From: Sporosarcina sp. Te-1 | GTDB lineage: Bacteria; Bacillota; Bacilli; Bacillales_A; Planococcaceae | Assembly (NCBI RefSeq): GCF_017498505.1 | Contig: NZ_CP071798.1 | Span: 124,001-188,000 of the forward strand | DNA: 64,000 nt | Direction: 5' to 3' | In this document: one piece after another, positions 16,688 through 25,569 of the stretch | How the letters are laid out: every line of letters begins with the position of its first letter | Numbering within the stretch: the first letter of the stretch is position 1 | Notes under the pieces: model-generated | Told to the model about the DNA's origin: nothing | Database searches by the model: none | What the model saw: only the letters and a program-made list of their open reading frames with translations | Position numbers and translations under genes: made by a program

Positions 16688-17487
16688 CATAAATAAATCC
16701 GTTGTACTTTCTCCCAAAACGAATTATTTTTCAATTTCACTGTTTTAACAATTTTATCGCTCAGCTCGATTTCAACATTTTCTACTCTGCGAATGCCGAG
16801 AGCTTCATTATCCACGGCGACAGAAGGAAAGTTGTTTCCATCCTGATGAACATGCAGACGTAATTTACGATGGCCGCTTAGTATGAAGGGGGAACCCAGC
16901 GTCCGATAGCTATTGTTATTGACCGATGCCAATTCAGTTACTTGAAGGCACGGCAGCAATGGATCGATGACGGCACCACGGACTGACTTATTGTAAGCTG
17001 CACTGCCTGTCGGGGTGGAGATGATCAAACCGTCACCTAGAAATGTTTCGAAGCATTGTTCATCAATCAGTATATCTAAAATGAATGTACGGATAATATT
17101 GGAACGGATACTGAATTCATTTAAACAATAGAATGGTTCGTGCCCGTCAATGGCCACTTGCAATAGTGGGTACCTTCTTACTTCGATTTCAGATCGCCGG
17201 ATGGATTGAATAACTTCCCGCAGTTGGTTGTATTGGAAATCACAATACATGGCGTGCCTGCCTGACGTCAAAATGCCTGCGTAAAGGCAGTCTTGCCGAA
17301 ATCCCGTCTTTCGGACAGCTTGCAGGAAAGTGCCATCTGTGCCTAGTGAAATGATGATGTTGGCATCACTTTCTTTTTCTGTTACAAAGAAACCTTCATG
17401 ATGAAGGGCTTCTTTTACATTTTCCCTTTTTGCCAGCGATTCCGCATCTTGTTTTGAAAAGATATAAATATTCCTTCGATCGGCCAT
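16687..17487 (-). CDS. nadK: NAD kinase (NadK2/YtdI-like)
   Basis: A 266-residue cytosolic enzyme that phosphorylates NAD to NADP. The catalytic loop is LGTDGTFLQAVRKTGFR near residue 53: the aspartate is kept, but the usual GGDG reads GTDG. The second NAD-kinase motif, LIISTPTGSAAYNKSVRGAVIDP cut to GDGLIISTPTGSAAYNKS, lies near residue 150 and is intact. CLYAGILT and MYCDFQY resemble B. subtilis YtdI, the second NAD kinase. ATG 17487 follows GAGGAGG at 7 bases; an 18-base in-frame extension has no site. Divergent from sppA. Confidence 0.9.
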   Translation of the reverse strand: MADRRNIYIFSKQDAESLAKRENVKEALHHEGFFVTEKESDANIIISLGTDGTFLQAVRKTGFRQDCLYAGILTSGRHAMYCDFQYNQLREVIQSIRRSEIEVRRYPLLQVAIDGHEPFYCLNEFSIRSNIIRTFILDILIDEQCFETFLGDGLIISTPTGSAAYNKSVRGAVIDPLLPCLQVTELASVNNNSYRTLGSPFILSGHRKLRLHVHQDGNNFPSVAVDNEALGIRRVENVEIELSDKIVKTVKLKNNSFWEKVQRIYL

Positions 17488-17592
17488 ATAATAGCCTCCT
17501 CTCAAAAAAATGGCGCCAAATGAGGTAAGAGTGAAACGTTTTATCGTTACTATCGTATAAGATTAAGGAATGAAAGGAAAGGGGTTGCTTTT

Positions 17593-18594
17593 ATGAACAG
17601 CAAAAGATGGATTGCGATAATTGCGGCGACCGCATTAATTGTCGTATCAATTGGCATCAATTCGTTATCGTACATATTTACGAGGGATTTCAGTTCATTT
17701 TGGAATAACTTTAATGATCCTTACATGATCACAGAGTATGTAATGGAAGAAGGAAGAGGAAATGAACGGATAGCGGTTTTGACGCTGGATGGTGTCATAC
17801 AGGATGTCCCAAGCTCCCTCTTTGCTTCAAGCGGCTATGACCATCAGTTCTTCTTGAACCAGCTCGATGCGATTTATGAAGATCCTACTGTCAAAGGAGT
17901 GGTACTCATCGTCAATTCGCCTGGAGGAGGCGTTATGGAATCCTCCGATATTTATGATGCAATCCGGGCGATACAGGCCGAAAAAGAAATTCCATTTTAT
18001 GTAGCGATGGGTGGCATGGCGGCGTCCGGTGGGTATTATGTATCGGCTCCCGCGGAGAAAATTTTTGTTCATCCCGAAACGATTACAGGTTCAATTGGCG
18101 TCATTATGGAAAGCGTCAATTACGCGAAGTTGGCTGAAAAATACGGGATCGATTTCAATACGATCAAAACGGGGCCATATAAAGATATCATGAGCGGAAC
18201 AAGAGAAATGACCGAGGAAGAGCGTGCTATGCTGCAAGAAATGATCAATGATTCGTACGAACGATTCGTCGACATCGTAGCGGAAGGACGCCATATGTCG
18301 ATTGAGGACGTGAAGAAAGTGGCGGACGGAAGAATCATGAATGGACGCCAAGCGATTGAGGCGGGTCTTGCAGATGAAACTGGAAAACCAGGGGATGCGA
18401 TTGCGGCAATGAAAGAGGATTTCGGGCTTGAAAATGCATCGGTATTTGAGTATGGGACTTCAGATAGCTTAGGATCCCTGTTTGGTGTGAAAATAGATGG
18501 ATTGTTTGGCCGTAATGTGGAGACGGAATTGATTGGCAAGTTATTATCCGATTATAATGCGCCGCGAATGATGTACCTATATGGTGAGAAATAA
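17593..18594 (+). CDS. sppA: Signal peptide peptidase SppA
   Basis: A 333-residue membrane-anchored serine peptidase that degrades remnant signal peptides. One N-terminal transmembrane helix (about residues 6-26) is followed by the peptidase domain. The catalytic serine is S145 in GGMAASGGYYVS and the general-base lysine is K197 in KTGPYKDIMSG, each two residues from S147 and K199 of B. subtilis SppA. The substrate groove pattern NSPGGGVMES is intact. The RDD-family gene follows after 12 bases, the same sppA-yteJ pair as in B. subtilis. Confidence 0.95.
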   Translation: MNSKRWIAIIAATALIVVSIGINSLSYIFTRDFSSFWNNFNDPYMITEYVMEEGRGNERIAVLTLDGVIQDVPSSLFASSGYDHQFFLNQLDAIYEDPTVKGVVLIVNSPGGGVMESSDIYDAIRAIQAEKEIPFYVAMGGMAASGGYYVSAPAEKIFVHPETITGSIGVIMESVNYAKLAEKYGIDFNTIKTGPYKDIMSGTREMTEEERAMLQEMINDSYERFVDIVAEGRHMSIEDVKKVADGRIMNGRQAIEAGLADETGKPGDAIAAMKEDFGLENASVFEYGTSDSLGSLFGVKIDGLFGRNVETELIGKLLSDYNAPRMMYLYGEK

Positions 18595-18606
18595 GGAGGG
18601 AACAGG

Positions 18607-19197
18607 ATGACTGAGTATAACAACGAACCAAATCCATCCTCAGCTGTTGAAATGGATCAACATGTGGCGCCGCGTTATGAAGTGGTCAAAACCGAACAGT
18701 TCCGTCCCAAGTACGCAGGCTTCTGGATAAGATTTTGGGCGTATGTCATCGACTTGATCATCGTTTCATCGATCAGCGGCATTGTGATCAAACCAATTTT
18801 CAGAGTAGCAGGCTTCGAAATATCAAAACCGGATTTTCTTTTCTTCAGCCCGTATAAAATCGTTCTCTTGCTTCTTTTGCTAGCCTATTTTACACTCATG
18901 ACCAAATTGCTTGGCCAGACCGTCGGCAAAATGATAATAGGTATCCGTGTCGTTCAAAAGAATGAGGAGCCGTTGACATGGGGGACTGTTTTGTTTCGTG
19001 AAGTGATAGGGCGCTTCATCTCGAAGACATTGCTGATCCCGTATCTGCTCGCCATTTTTATGCCCAAGAAGGAAGCGCTGCATGACCTGTTCGCAGATAC
19101 GTTTGTGATCCATGAGCATTCGTATGAGAAGGAGATCGTCATGAAGAGACAGATAGTAGATGAGGGGGAACAGTTGCAAGACGCGCCGCATGTTTAG
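18607..19197 (+). CDS. yteJ: RDD family membrane protein (YteJ-like)
   Basis: A 196-residue protein with a hydrophilic 40-residue N-terminus, then about three to four membrane segments (FWAYVIDLIIVSSISGIV, IVLLLLLLAYFTLM, and a weaker helix near ISKTLLIPYLLAIFM). The RDD signature is partly visible as GFWIRFWAYVIDLIIV and HDLFADTFVIHE. Function of the family is unclear; some members are Na+/H+ antiporter-like. GGAGGGAACAGG precedes the ATG, so translation follows sppA directly. Confidence 0.88.
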   Translation: MTEYNNEPNPSSAVEMDQHVAPRYEVVKTEQFRPKYAGFWIRFWAYVIDLIIVSSISGIVIKPIFRVAGFEISKPDFLFFSPYKIVLLLLLLAYFTLMTKLLGQTVGKMIIGIRVVQKNEEPLTWGTVLFREVIGRFISKTLLIPYLLAIFMPKKEALHDLFADTFVIHEHSYEKEIVMKRQIVDEGEQLQDAPHV

Positions 19198-19232
19198 TAG
19201 AATGAAGGAAATCGAGAAGGAGGCGTCTTGGC

Positions 19233-19736
19233 ATGAAAGTCACATTTAAAAACAATCCTGTAACGTTGCTTGGTAAAGAAGTGGCGGTAGGGGACAAAGC
19301 ACCCGAATTCACAGTACTATCTAATGATTTGAAGCCGGTCACTTTGGAGGACTCAAAAGGAAAAATCCGATTGATCAGTGTGGTTCCTTCAATCGATACG
19401 GGCGTTTGTTCACAACAGACAAAAAAATTCAATGATGAAGCAAACTCCTTCGGAGACGACATTGAAGTGATGACTATTTCAGTGGATCTTCCCTTTGCAC
19501 AGGCCAGATGGAAGGCGGACGCTGGAATCGAGAATATCCAACTCCTTTCCGATCATCGTGATCTTTCTTTTGGCGAAGCATATGGAGTGGCCATTAATGA
19601 ACTTCGTCTTCTCGCACGTTCCATCTTCGTTATTGATAAAGAGAATACAGTCCAATATGTTGAGTACGTCAGTGAAGTGACGAATCATCCGGATTATGAA
19701 AAAGCGTTGGAAGCAGTTAAAAAATTATCGGAATAA
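19233..19736 (+). CDS. tpx: Thiol peroxidase Tpx lacking the resolving cysteine
   Basis: A 167-residue peroxiredoxin that reduces hydroperoxides. The peroxidatic cysteine is C59 in [15 protein letters not shown], and the rest of the sequence ([53 protein letters not shown]) is classical Tpx. The resolving cysteine, which follows DLPFAQ(S/A)R(F/W) in E. coli (C95) and B. subtilis, is lysine here (K94 in RWKADAG). C59 is the only cysteine in the protein. The enzyme would therefore have to work by a one-cysteine mechanism with an external thiol. AAGGAGG precedes the ATG. Confidence 0.95.
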   Translation: MKVTFKNNPVTLLGKEVAVGDKAPEFTVLSNDLKPVTLEDSKGKIRLISVVPSIDTGVCSQQTKKFNDEANSFGDDIEVMTISVDLPFAQARWKADAGIENIQLLSDHRDLSFGEAYGVAINELRLLARSIFVIDKENTVQYVEYVSEVTNHPDYEKALEAVKKLSE

Positions 19737-19740
19737 TAGA

Positions 19741-19766
19741 GACCCACTCGGAAACGGGTGGGTTTT
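19741..19766 (+). terminator. Terminator of tpx
   Basis: ACCCACTCG pairs with CGGGTGGGT (one G-U) around a GAAA tetraloop, followed by TTTT. Confidence 0.85.
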
Positions 19767-19784
19767 CCAATAGAGGGATTGAAT

Positions 19785-20702
19785 ATGACAAATACTGAAA
19801 ACATTTTTACATTCATTGATGAGAAGGCGGGACAAGAGCAAGGCTATTATTTAGATGGCGTCATATCAGCTTGTGAGTCTTGGCTCTCAGGCAAGGAAAC
19901 TCCTCGTGTCACAGGCAATGTAACGAAAGAGGAGATCAGGAAGGGTCTGCAACTGGCTATTTTGAAAGGCATGAAGCAAAGTGCCCAGCCACATCATCAA
20001 ATGACCCCGGATGCAATCGGCATCTTAGTTGGTTACATTGCGAGCTCACTCGTTCGGAATCAAAATGACGTCACTCTGTTGGACCCGGCAGCAGGCACAG
20101 GCAATTTGCTTTACACTGTCATGAATTCCATGGATGGAACTGCTAGCGCCTCAGCAGTGGAGATCGATGACCTGCTAGTCCGTCTGGCAGCTGTCTCGGC
20201 TGACTTATTGGAACAGCCTATCCGCTTTTATGTACAGGATGGCTTGCGCCCGTTGCTTGTCGATCCGGTTGATCTCGTAATCAGTGACTTGCCGGTAGGC
20301 TATTATCCGGACGATGACAATGCGCTCAATTTTGAAATGATGCCGACAGAAGGGCATGCATACTCTCACCACCTGTTTTTTGAACAATCGCTGAATCACC
20401 TAAAGCCTGGTGGGTTTGGTCTATTTATTACGACCGTTAATCTTTTTGAATCCGACCAATCCGAATTGCTTCAAAAGTACTTGAAGCGCCATGCGATCAT
20501 TCGGGCCATCATTCAACTGCCGGATTCCTTGTTTAGAAATGTGTCGCACGCGAAATTCATATTGATTCTTCAGAAGCCGACAGAGGACATGGCTGCCAAA
20601 AGTGCGCCAGATGTCATGCTGGCGAAGGTACCGGATATGATGGATAAAAACTTGATGACACAGTTTTTCCGCAAGATAGACAATTGGATTGAGGAAATGT
20701 AA
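19785..20702 (+). CDS. ytxK: Class I SAM-dependent methyltransferase (YtxK-like)
   Basis: A 305-residue protein with an N6-adenine-type methyltransferase fold. The SAM-binding motif is LLDPAAGTGNLLYTVM (about residue 100) and the catalytic motif IV is DLVISDLPVGYYPDD (about residue 168), where DLPVGYYP replaces the NPPY of DNA methylases. An N-terminal helical region precedes it. Target unknown; the tpx-ytxK-ackA order is conserved in Bacillus. ATG 19785 has AGAGGGA upstream; the longer frame would start inside the tpx terminator. ackA begins 18 bases after the stop, so the two are likely cotranscribed. Confidence 0.9.
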   Translation: MTNTENIFTFIDEKAGQEQGYYLDGVISACESWLSGKETPRVTGNVTKEEIRKGLQLAILKGMKQSAQPHHQMTPDAIGILVGYIASSLVRNQNDVTLLDPAAGTGNLLYTVMNSMDGTASASAVEIDDLLVRLAAVSADLLEQPIRFYVQDGLRPLLVDPVDLVISDLPVGYYPDDDNALNFEMMPTEGHAYSHHLFFEQSLNHLKPGGFGLFITTVNLFESDQSELLQKYLKRHAIIRAIIQLPDSLFRNVSHAKFILILQKPTEDMAAKSAPDVMLAKVPDMMDKNLMTQFFRKIDNWIEEM

Positions 20703-20720
20703 CAAAAAGGGGATCTGTAT

Positions 20721-21917
20721 ATGTTGTTGATGGCTGTTAATGCAGGAAGCTCTTCTTTGAAGTATCAACTATTGCAAATGCCTGAAGAACGGGTTGTTGT
20801 GAAAGGCAGGTTTGAAAGGATCGGGTTGCCGCAATCCATTTTTGTCATGCAGTCAGATCAAGTGGATGTGTACGAAACGGTTGATATCAATTCGCATGCC
20901 GATGCTGTTCAACTGTTGTTGGATGCCATTATCAGCAAAGGGATTATTGCATCGTATGATGAAATTGATGGAATCGGACATCGTGTCGTGCACGGAGGGG
21001 AGCTGTTCGCCGAATCGGTCGTCATTGACGATCAAGTGATTCGGGAAATCGACAAGTTGTCGAAGTTTGCCCCTTTACATAACCCGGCAAACATTGTTGG
21101 CATTGTGGAGTTTAAAAAAGCATTGCCCGATGTTCCGGCAGTCGCCGTTTTCGACACGGCGTTCCACCAAACAATGCCCGAAAGTTCTTACCTGTACCCA
21201 TTACCTTATGAATATTATAAAAAATATGGAATTCGTAAATACGGGTTCCACGGAACGAGTCATCAATATGTGACGGAACGGGCTGCAAAGCTTCTGAACA
21301 GGCCGTTGGCAGATACGAGGTTCATTTCCTGTCATCTGGGAAATGGGGCAAGTATTGCTGCGGTGAAAGGCGGCAAGTCGCTAGATACCTCTATGGGATT
21401 CACTCCGCTGGCGGGTGTAACGATGGGAACACGGTCAGGAAACATAGACCCTGCGTTAATCCCGTATATTATGGAGCAAACCGGCAAGTCTGCCGAACAG
21501 GTAATCAGCGTTTTGAATCACCAGTCCGGCATGTTGGCGCTCTCTGGATTTTCAAGTGATTTACGGGATATCGGCATGAAAGCGGCAGAAGGGGACCACC
21601 GTGCCCAGCTTGCTTTAGATGTTTTCACAGACCGTATACATAAATATATTGGTTCCTATGCAGCGAGGATGGGTGGTGTGGATGCCATCATCTTTACCGC
21701 GGGTATCGGGGAAAACAGCCCGATTGTCCGGGAAAAAGTGTTAGAAGGCCTGGAATTTATGGGTGTCTACTTTGATCCGGATTTGAACGAAATGACAGGG
21801 AAAGAGGTTCATATCAATTTTCCATATTCACCGGTCAAAGTGCTTGTCATCCCGACCAATGAAGAAATTATGATTGCTAGAGAGACGATGGAGACAGCTG
21901 GTTTATCCGTCAAATAG
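20721..21917 (+). CDS. ackA: Acetate kinase
   Basis: A 398-residue enzyme of the ASKHA fold that converts acetyl phosphate and ADP to acetate and ATP, the last step of overflow acetate formation. [70 protein letters not shown] and [16 protein letters not shown] are all intact, including the catalytic Arg and Asp positions. Preceded by AAAGGGGATC. No cre-like site is visible immediately upstream, which suits its position as the distal gene of a ytxK-ackA unit. Confidence 0.98.
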   Translation: MLLMAVNAGSSSLKYQLLQMPEERVVVKGRFERIGLPQSIFVMQSDQVDVYETVDINSHADAVQLLLDAIISKGIIASYDEIDGIGHRVVHGGELFAESVVIDDQVIREIDKLSKFAPLHNPANIVGIVEFKKALPDVPAVAVFDTAFHQTMPESSYLYPLPYEYYKKYGIRKYGFHGTSHQYVTERAAKLLNRPLADTRFISCHLGNGASIAAVKGGKSLDTSMGFTPLAGVTMGTRSGNIDPALIPYIMEQTGKSAEQVISVLNHQSGMLALSGFSSDLRDIGMKAAEGDHRAQLALDVFTDRIHKYIGSYAARMGGVDAIIFTAGIGENSPIVREKVLEGLEFMGVYFDPDLNEMTGKEVHINFPYSPVKVLVIPTNEEIMIARETMETAGLSVK

Positions 21918-21920
21918 AAA

Positions 21921-21976
21921 AGGAGCTTTCACGGCAAGTCGATGCAACCTGACTTGCCGTGAAAGCTCCTATTTTT
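21921..21976. terminator. Bidirectional terminator between ackA and the universal stress gene
   Basis: A perfect 20-base inverted repeat (21921-21940 with 21951-21970), beginning AGGAGCTTTC and ending GAAAGCTCCT, with a 10-base loop. It is flanked by ATTTTT on the plus side and by TTTCTATTTG on the minus side, so it can serve both convergent genes. Confidence 0.92.
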
Positions 21977-21990
21977 GACTTGTATTTTAT

Positions 21991-22440
21991 TTATTGATCT
22001 TCTGGAGTGCGTACGACCAGCACATCACATTTCGCAGAGCGTACGATATTCTCCGATACACTTCCGATCAAGAATCGCTCAACTTTGTTTAAGCCTGTGG
22101 CACCGCAAATGATGAGATCTGCGTCTAGTTTGGATGAAAGATCGCGAGTGATCATTGTTTTTGGAGAACCATATTCCACATAAATGTTGACGTTCTGCAG
22201 CCCTGCCTTCTCTGCTTCCGCTTTGTAGCCATTCAGCAGTTCTTCAGCGAAACTTTGCGCGCGTTCCGCGATGGATCGGTCATAAGCTTCCACAGCCGCA
22301 TAGGAACGAGTATCGATAATGTTCACCAAATTTAAAGTTGCGGAGTTGCGTTCCGTGATAGCTACCGCCTTTTTGAAGGCCCACTCCGATTCCTTCGATC
22401 CGTCTACCGCTACGATGATTTGTTTGTATTGCATAACCAT
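21991..22440 (-). CDS. Universal stress protein (UspA family)
   Basis: A 149-residue cytosolic protein of the Usp alpha/beta fold. It begins MVMQYKQIIVAVDGSKESEWAF; the ATP-binding pattern near the end reads GATGLNKVERFLIGSVSENI followed by RSAKCDVLVVR, matching G-2x-G-9x-G-(S/T). The reading frame remains open another 81 codons upstream, but that part is Lys/Arg-rich without family resemblance, and ATG 22440 has GGAG 8 bases before it. A sigma-B-like promoter lies 62 bases upstream, fitting a general-stress role. Confidence 0.92.
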   Translation of the reverse strand: MVMQYKQIIVAVDGSKESEWAFKKAVAITERNSATLNLVNIIDTRSYAAVEAYDRSIAERAQSFAEELLNGYKAEAEKAGLQNVNIYVEYGSPKTMITRDLSSKLDADLIICGATGLNKVERFLIGSVSENIVRSAKCDVLVVRTPEDQ

Positions 22441-22501
22441 ACCAATCACTCCATCCTTGTCTAATTTCTTTACATGTTCTCTTTTCGATGGATGGGCAAT
22501 A

Positions 22502-22527
22502 AAACCCTTCTCTGTTTTCGCAAAAAC
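22502..22527 (-). promoter_or_regulatory. Candidate sigma-B promoter of the universal stress gene
   Basis: On the minus strand GTTTTT (complement of 22522-22527), a 14-base spacer and GGGTTT (complement of 22502-22507). The sigma-B consensus is GTTTAA-N12-15-GGGTAT, so the match is 4 of 6 and 5 of 6. The leader would be about 55 bases. Confidence 0.45.
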
Positions 22528-22776
22528 GATGATTAAATTCGACAAAAATCGTAACTTTGGCTCTGTTTCTCTTGATTTGGAAGTAAATAGTTCCTGACGT
22601 TTCTTTTCTTTGATCAAATAGGAAAATAGAGAGTCTCTTACTCTTTTTGTATGAATATTCCGGTTATGATAAAAAAGAAGCAAAAATTTTTTGTATCTGA
22701 TAAGATTGATACGAATTGGTCATTTGTATCTTTACGGTTTGACCGCCGATATTTTTTCTAACTAGGAGGAATCGTG

Positions 22777-23895
22777 ATGCGAATTGGTGTTCCAAAAGAG
22801 GTTAAAAACAATGAAAACCGGGTTGCTATGACACCGGCTGGTGCGTTTAACCTAAGCTCTGCTGGACATGAAGTGTTAATCGAAACAGGAGCAGGTATTG
22901 GCTCCAGCTTTACAGATGAGGACTACATCGAAGCGGGTGCGAAAATTGTCGCTTCTGCGGAAGAAGCTTGGTCAGCTGATATGGTCATGAAAGTTAAGGA
23001 GCCACTGGCTTCCGAATACGGTTATTTCCGTGAAGGTTTGATCCTCTTCACATACTTGCACTTGGCGCCTGAGTTGGAATTGACAAAAGCGCTTCTTGAC
23101 AAGAAGGTTGTTGGAATCGCTTACGAAACTGTTCAACTTCCAAATAATTCATTGCCGCTTCTGGCACCGATGAGTGAAGTTGCTGGACGTATGGCGACAC
23201 AAATTGGGGCGCAATACCTTGAAAAGATTCAAGGCGGGAAAGGAATTCTTCTTTCCGGCGTACCAGGGGTTTCCCGAGGAAAAGTGACAGTAATCGGCGG
23301 TGGACAAGCAGGTACCAATGCAGCGAAAATCGCAGTCGGAATGGGCGCTCAAGTTACTGTGCTCGACTTGTCTGTTGAACGTCTTCGCCAATTGGATGAA
23401 ATGTTCGGAAACGACATTCAAACACTTGTTTCAAACCCATTCAACATTGCGGAATCTGTCAAGGATTCTGATCTAGTAATCGGTTGTGTACTCATTCCGG
23501 GTGCAAAAGCGCCGAAACTTGTTTCGGAAGAAATGGTTAAATCGATGAAACCTGGTTCTGTTCTAGTTGATATCGCGATTGACCAAGGTGGTATTTTCGA
23601 AACGTCTGATCGTGTAACGACGCACGATAATCCGACATATGAAAAACACGGTGTCGTTCATTACGCAGTTGCGAACATGCCTGGAGCTGTTCCACGCACA
23701 TCCACTATGGCTCTTACAAATGTAACTGTTCCATACGCACTGCAAATCGCAAACAAAGGTTATAAGCAAGCATGCTTAGAAAATCAGGCACTTCAAAAAG
23801 GCATCAACACGTTGGAAGGCCATGTCACATATAAAGCGGTTGCGGATGCGCAAGGCTTGGAATATGTTGCGGCTGAAACTCTGTTGAATAAATAA
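22777..23895 (+). CDS. ald: Alanine dehydrogenase
   Basis: A 372-residue NAD-dependent enzyme that interconverts L-alanine and pyruvate plus ammonia; needed for alanine use and normal sporulation in B. subtilis. [20 protein letters not shown] contains the substrate arginine and the MTPAG motif; YLHLAPE carries the catalytic histidine (about H96). The Rossmann motif [15 protein letters not shown] is near residue 172 and the second catalytic residue lies in DIAIDQGG (about D269). ATG 22777 is 7 bases after AGGAGG; the GTG at 22774 is also in frame but poorly spaced. Monocistronic with its own terminator. Confidence 0.97.
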   Translation: MRIGVPKEVKNNENRVAMTPAGAFNLSSAGHEVLIETGAGIGSSFTDEDYIEAGAKIVASAEEAWSADMVMKVKEPLASEYGYFREGLILFTYLHLAPELELTKALLDKKVVGIAYETVQLPNNSLPLLAPMSEVAGRMATQIGAQYLEKIQGGKGILLSGVPGVSRGKVTVIGGGQAGTNAAKIAVGMGAQVTVLDLSVERLRQLDEMFGNDIQTLVSNPFNIAESVKDSDLVIGCVLIPGAKAPKLVSEEMVKSMKPGSVLVDIAIDQGGIFETSDRVTTHDNPTYEKHGVVHYAVANMPGAVPRTSTMALTNVTVPYALQIANKGYKQACLENQALQKGINTLEGHVTYKAVADAQGLEYVAAETLLNK

Positions 23896-23900
23896 TATGA

Positions 23901-23955
23901 AAAGGGACTATCCAGAATGTCAGTGAAAACTGATATTCTGTGGTAGTCCCTTTTG
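23901..23955. terminator. Terminator of ald
   Basis: AAAAGGGACTA(T)CCAGAAT and ATTCTG(TGG)TAGTCCCTTTT form a long hairpin with inner TCAGT/ACTGA pairs, followed by TTTTGTTT. On the minus strand it is followed by TTTTCATATTATTTATT and may also stop transcripts arriving from pepQ. Confidence 0.9.
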
Positions 23956-24006
23956 TTTAATTAAACGGGTTCTTTATTCAAGCTGGCCAATTTCCGTGTT
24001 GTATAT

Positions 24007-24277
24007 TTATCGATCACTTTATCAGGGGTATAGATCACCATTCCGGTTTTATCGATCAATTGACCGGGCTTATCGATCACTTTACCGATGTTATCAATCA
24101 CTTCATAAAGGATATCGATCACCATTCCAGTTTTATCGATCAATTGACCAGGCTTATCGATCACTTTACCGATGTTAACGATCCTCTCTGTTTTTATCAA
24201 TCACTTCACAAGGGGTATCGATCAACATTCCTGTTTTATCGATCACTTTACCGGGTTTATCGATCACTTTACCGATG
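24007..24277. repeat. Minisatellite of thirteen 21-bp units
   Basis: Thirteen tandem units with the plus-strand core TTATCGATCACTTTACCG. All are 21 bases except unit 9 (24175-24193), which is 19. Variants recur in a fixed order: units 5-8 repeat the order of 1-4, and 10, 11 and 13 repeat it again without one type, so a higher-order period of 84 bases is visible. Eleven units contain GATC. On the minus strand each unit reads as a heptad of the form G-x-(V/L)-I-D-K-x, and without the 2-base deficit in unit 9 all thirteen would share one frame ending in YTTRKLASLNKEPV and a stop at 23961. No start with a good ribosome site is seen. It follows pepQ on the minus strand. Confidence 0.95.
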
Positions 24278-24300
24278 TTTCTTCACCTGTTTTCTATTGT

Positions 24301-25398
24301 TTATGGCTGAATGATTTTCAACTCTTTCGGGAACTTGGTCAATACTTCTACGCCATCAGCTGTAACGACGACATCATCTTCAATTCGAACGCCCGTAATA
24401 TCAGGATGATAAATGCCAGGCTCGATTGTGAAGACCATGCCTTCTTGCAACTCCAGTTCGTTTGTTCCTGTAATGGAAGGGAACTCGTGGACAGATATAC
24501 CGAGTCCGTGGCCGAGACGGTGAGTGAAGTATTCGCCATACCCCGCATCCGTTATGACATCGCGTGCCGCTTTGTCAAGGTCGCGTGCTTTAACGCCGGG
24601 ACGTACTAGGTCGATTGCAGCCTGCTCCGCATTTTTGACCGTTTCGTAGATTTTACGTTTTTGGTCGTCTGGTTCTCCGAACGCCACTGTGCGAGTGATA
24701 TCGGAACAATATCCTTGATAGACGACGCCGAGGTCGAACAATATGAAATCTCCTTTTTGGATTTTCCGTTCCCCTGGATTCCCGTGCGGCGAAGCAGTTT
24801 TTGGGCCAGAAAGCACCATTGTATCGAATGACATTTTTTCTGCGCCTTTTTTCTTCATTTCAAATTCGATCGCCATTAATATTTCAAGCTCCGATTTGCC
24901 TTCCGCAATTTCCCGGCAGCCGACTTCGATTGCGTAATCAGCTAGTTCTGCCGCTTTTCGCAGTTTATTCAATTCTGATTCGTCTTTTATGTTACGCATA
25001 TTGTTCAATTGCTCGTCAATGCGGACGAGATTGGCTCCATGGAAGATTTCCTCCATCCGTTCCATTCGTTCCACCGTAAGATGTGACTTTTCAATCGCAA
25101 TAGTGGAAAATTCGGTGCCACGGGCCTTCGCCGCATTCGCCAGCAACTCCCATGCGTCGTCTGTATCCGCATGGCCGACTGCCTCGTCGGACCAACCGGA
25201 TGCCTTTACATCAGGCACTTCCATCAACGGGCAGATTAAAAAAGGTTCCGCGTCTTGGAACACCATAACACCCAATAGCCGCTCATGGGGGTTACTATGG
25301 AATCCGGAAAGATAAAATACGTTATCCGGAGTGGTAATAAACGCAGCGTCTATCTTGTTTTGCTGAAGGTATTGCTGGATTTCTTTTACTTTTTGCAC
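24301..25398 (-). CDS. pepQ: Xaa-Pro dipeptidase (M24 family, PepQ-like)
   Basis: A 365-residue cytosolic metallopeptidase that releases proline from X-Pro dipeptides. The creatinase-like N-terminal domain covers residues 1-125 and the pita-bread domain the rest. Metal ligands are in place: FDLGVVYQGYCSDITRT (two Asp, about 221 and 232), HRLGHGLGISVHE (His about 295), FTIEPGIY (Glu about 328) and VRIEDDVVV (Glu about 342). The start is GTG at 25398, with AAGGAGGA 7 bases upstream. The gene is convergent with ald; the 21-bp repeat array begins 23 bases past the stop. Confidence 0.92.
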   Translation of the reverse strand: MQKVKEIQQYLQQNKIDAAFITTPDNVFYLSGFHSNPHERLLGVMVFQDAEPFLICPLMEVPDVKASGWSDEAVGHADTDDAWELLANAAKARGTEFSTIAIEKSHLTVERMERMEEIFHGANLVRIDEQLNNMRNIKDESELNKLRKAAELADYAIEVGCREIAEGKSELEILMAIEFEMKKKGAEKMSFDTMVLSGPKTASPHGNPGERKIQKGDFILFDLGVVYQGYCSDITRTVAFGEPDDQKRKIYETVKNAEQAAIDLVRPGVKARDLDKAARDVITDAGYGEYFTHRLGHGLGISVHEFPSITGTNELELQEGMVFTIEPGIYHPDITGVRIEDDVVVTADGVEVLTKFPKELKIIQP

Positions 25399-25569
25399 GG
25401 TAATTCCTCCTTATCAAGTATATCTTAACAAAAAAGAGGGTTTTCATGTTATATAAAGAACAAGGAAAAGGGAGGAATGTGTAACAACTTTATTTCTTTG
25501 CTGTTTGAAGTGGAAGTGTACAGAGGAATAGAACTGAAAAGACTACAAGACATATCGGAGGGACTACAG

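Noticed and set aside
22441..22683. 81-residue N-terminal extension of the universal stress protein
   Set aside because: The extension is lysine/arginine-rich without Usp similarity, and the sigma-B-like promoter and a good ribosome site place the start at 22440.
24007..24277. CRISPR array
   Set aside because: Units are contiguous 21-mers that diverge along their length; there are no unique spacers between constant repeats and no cas genes nearby.
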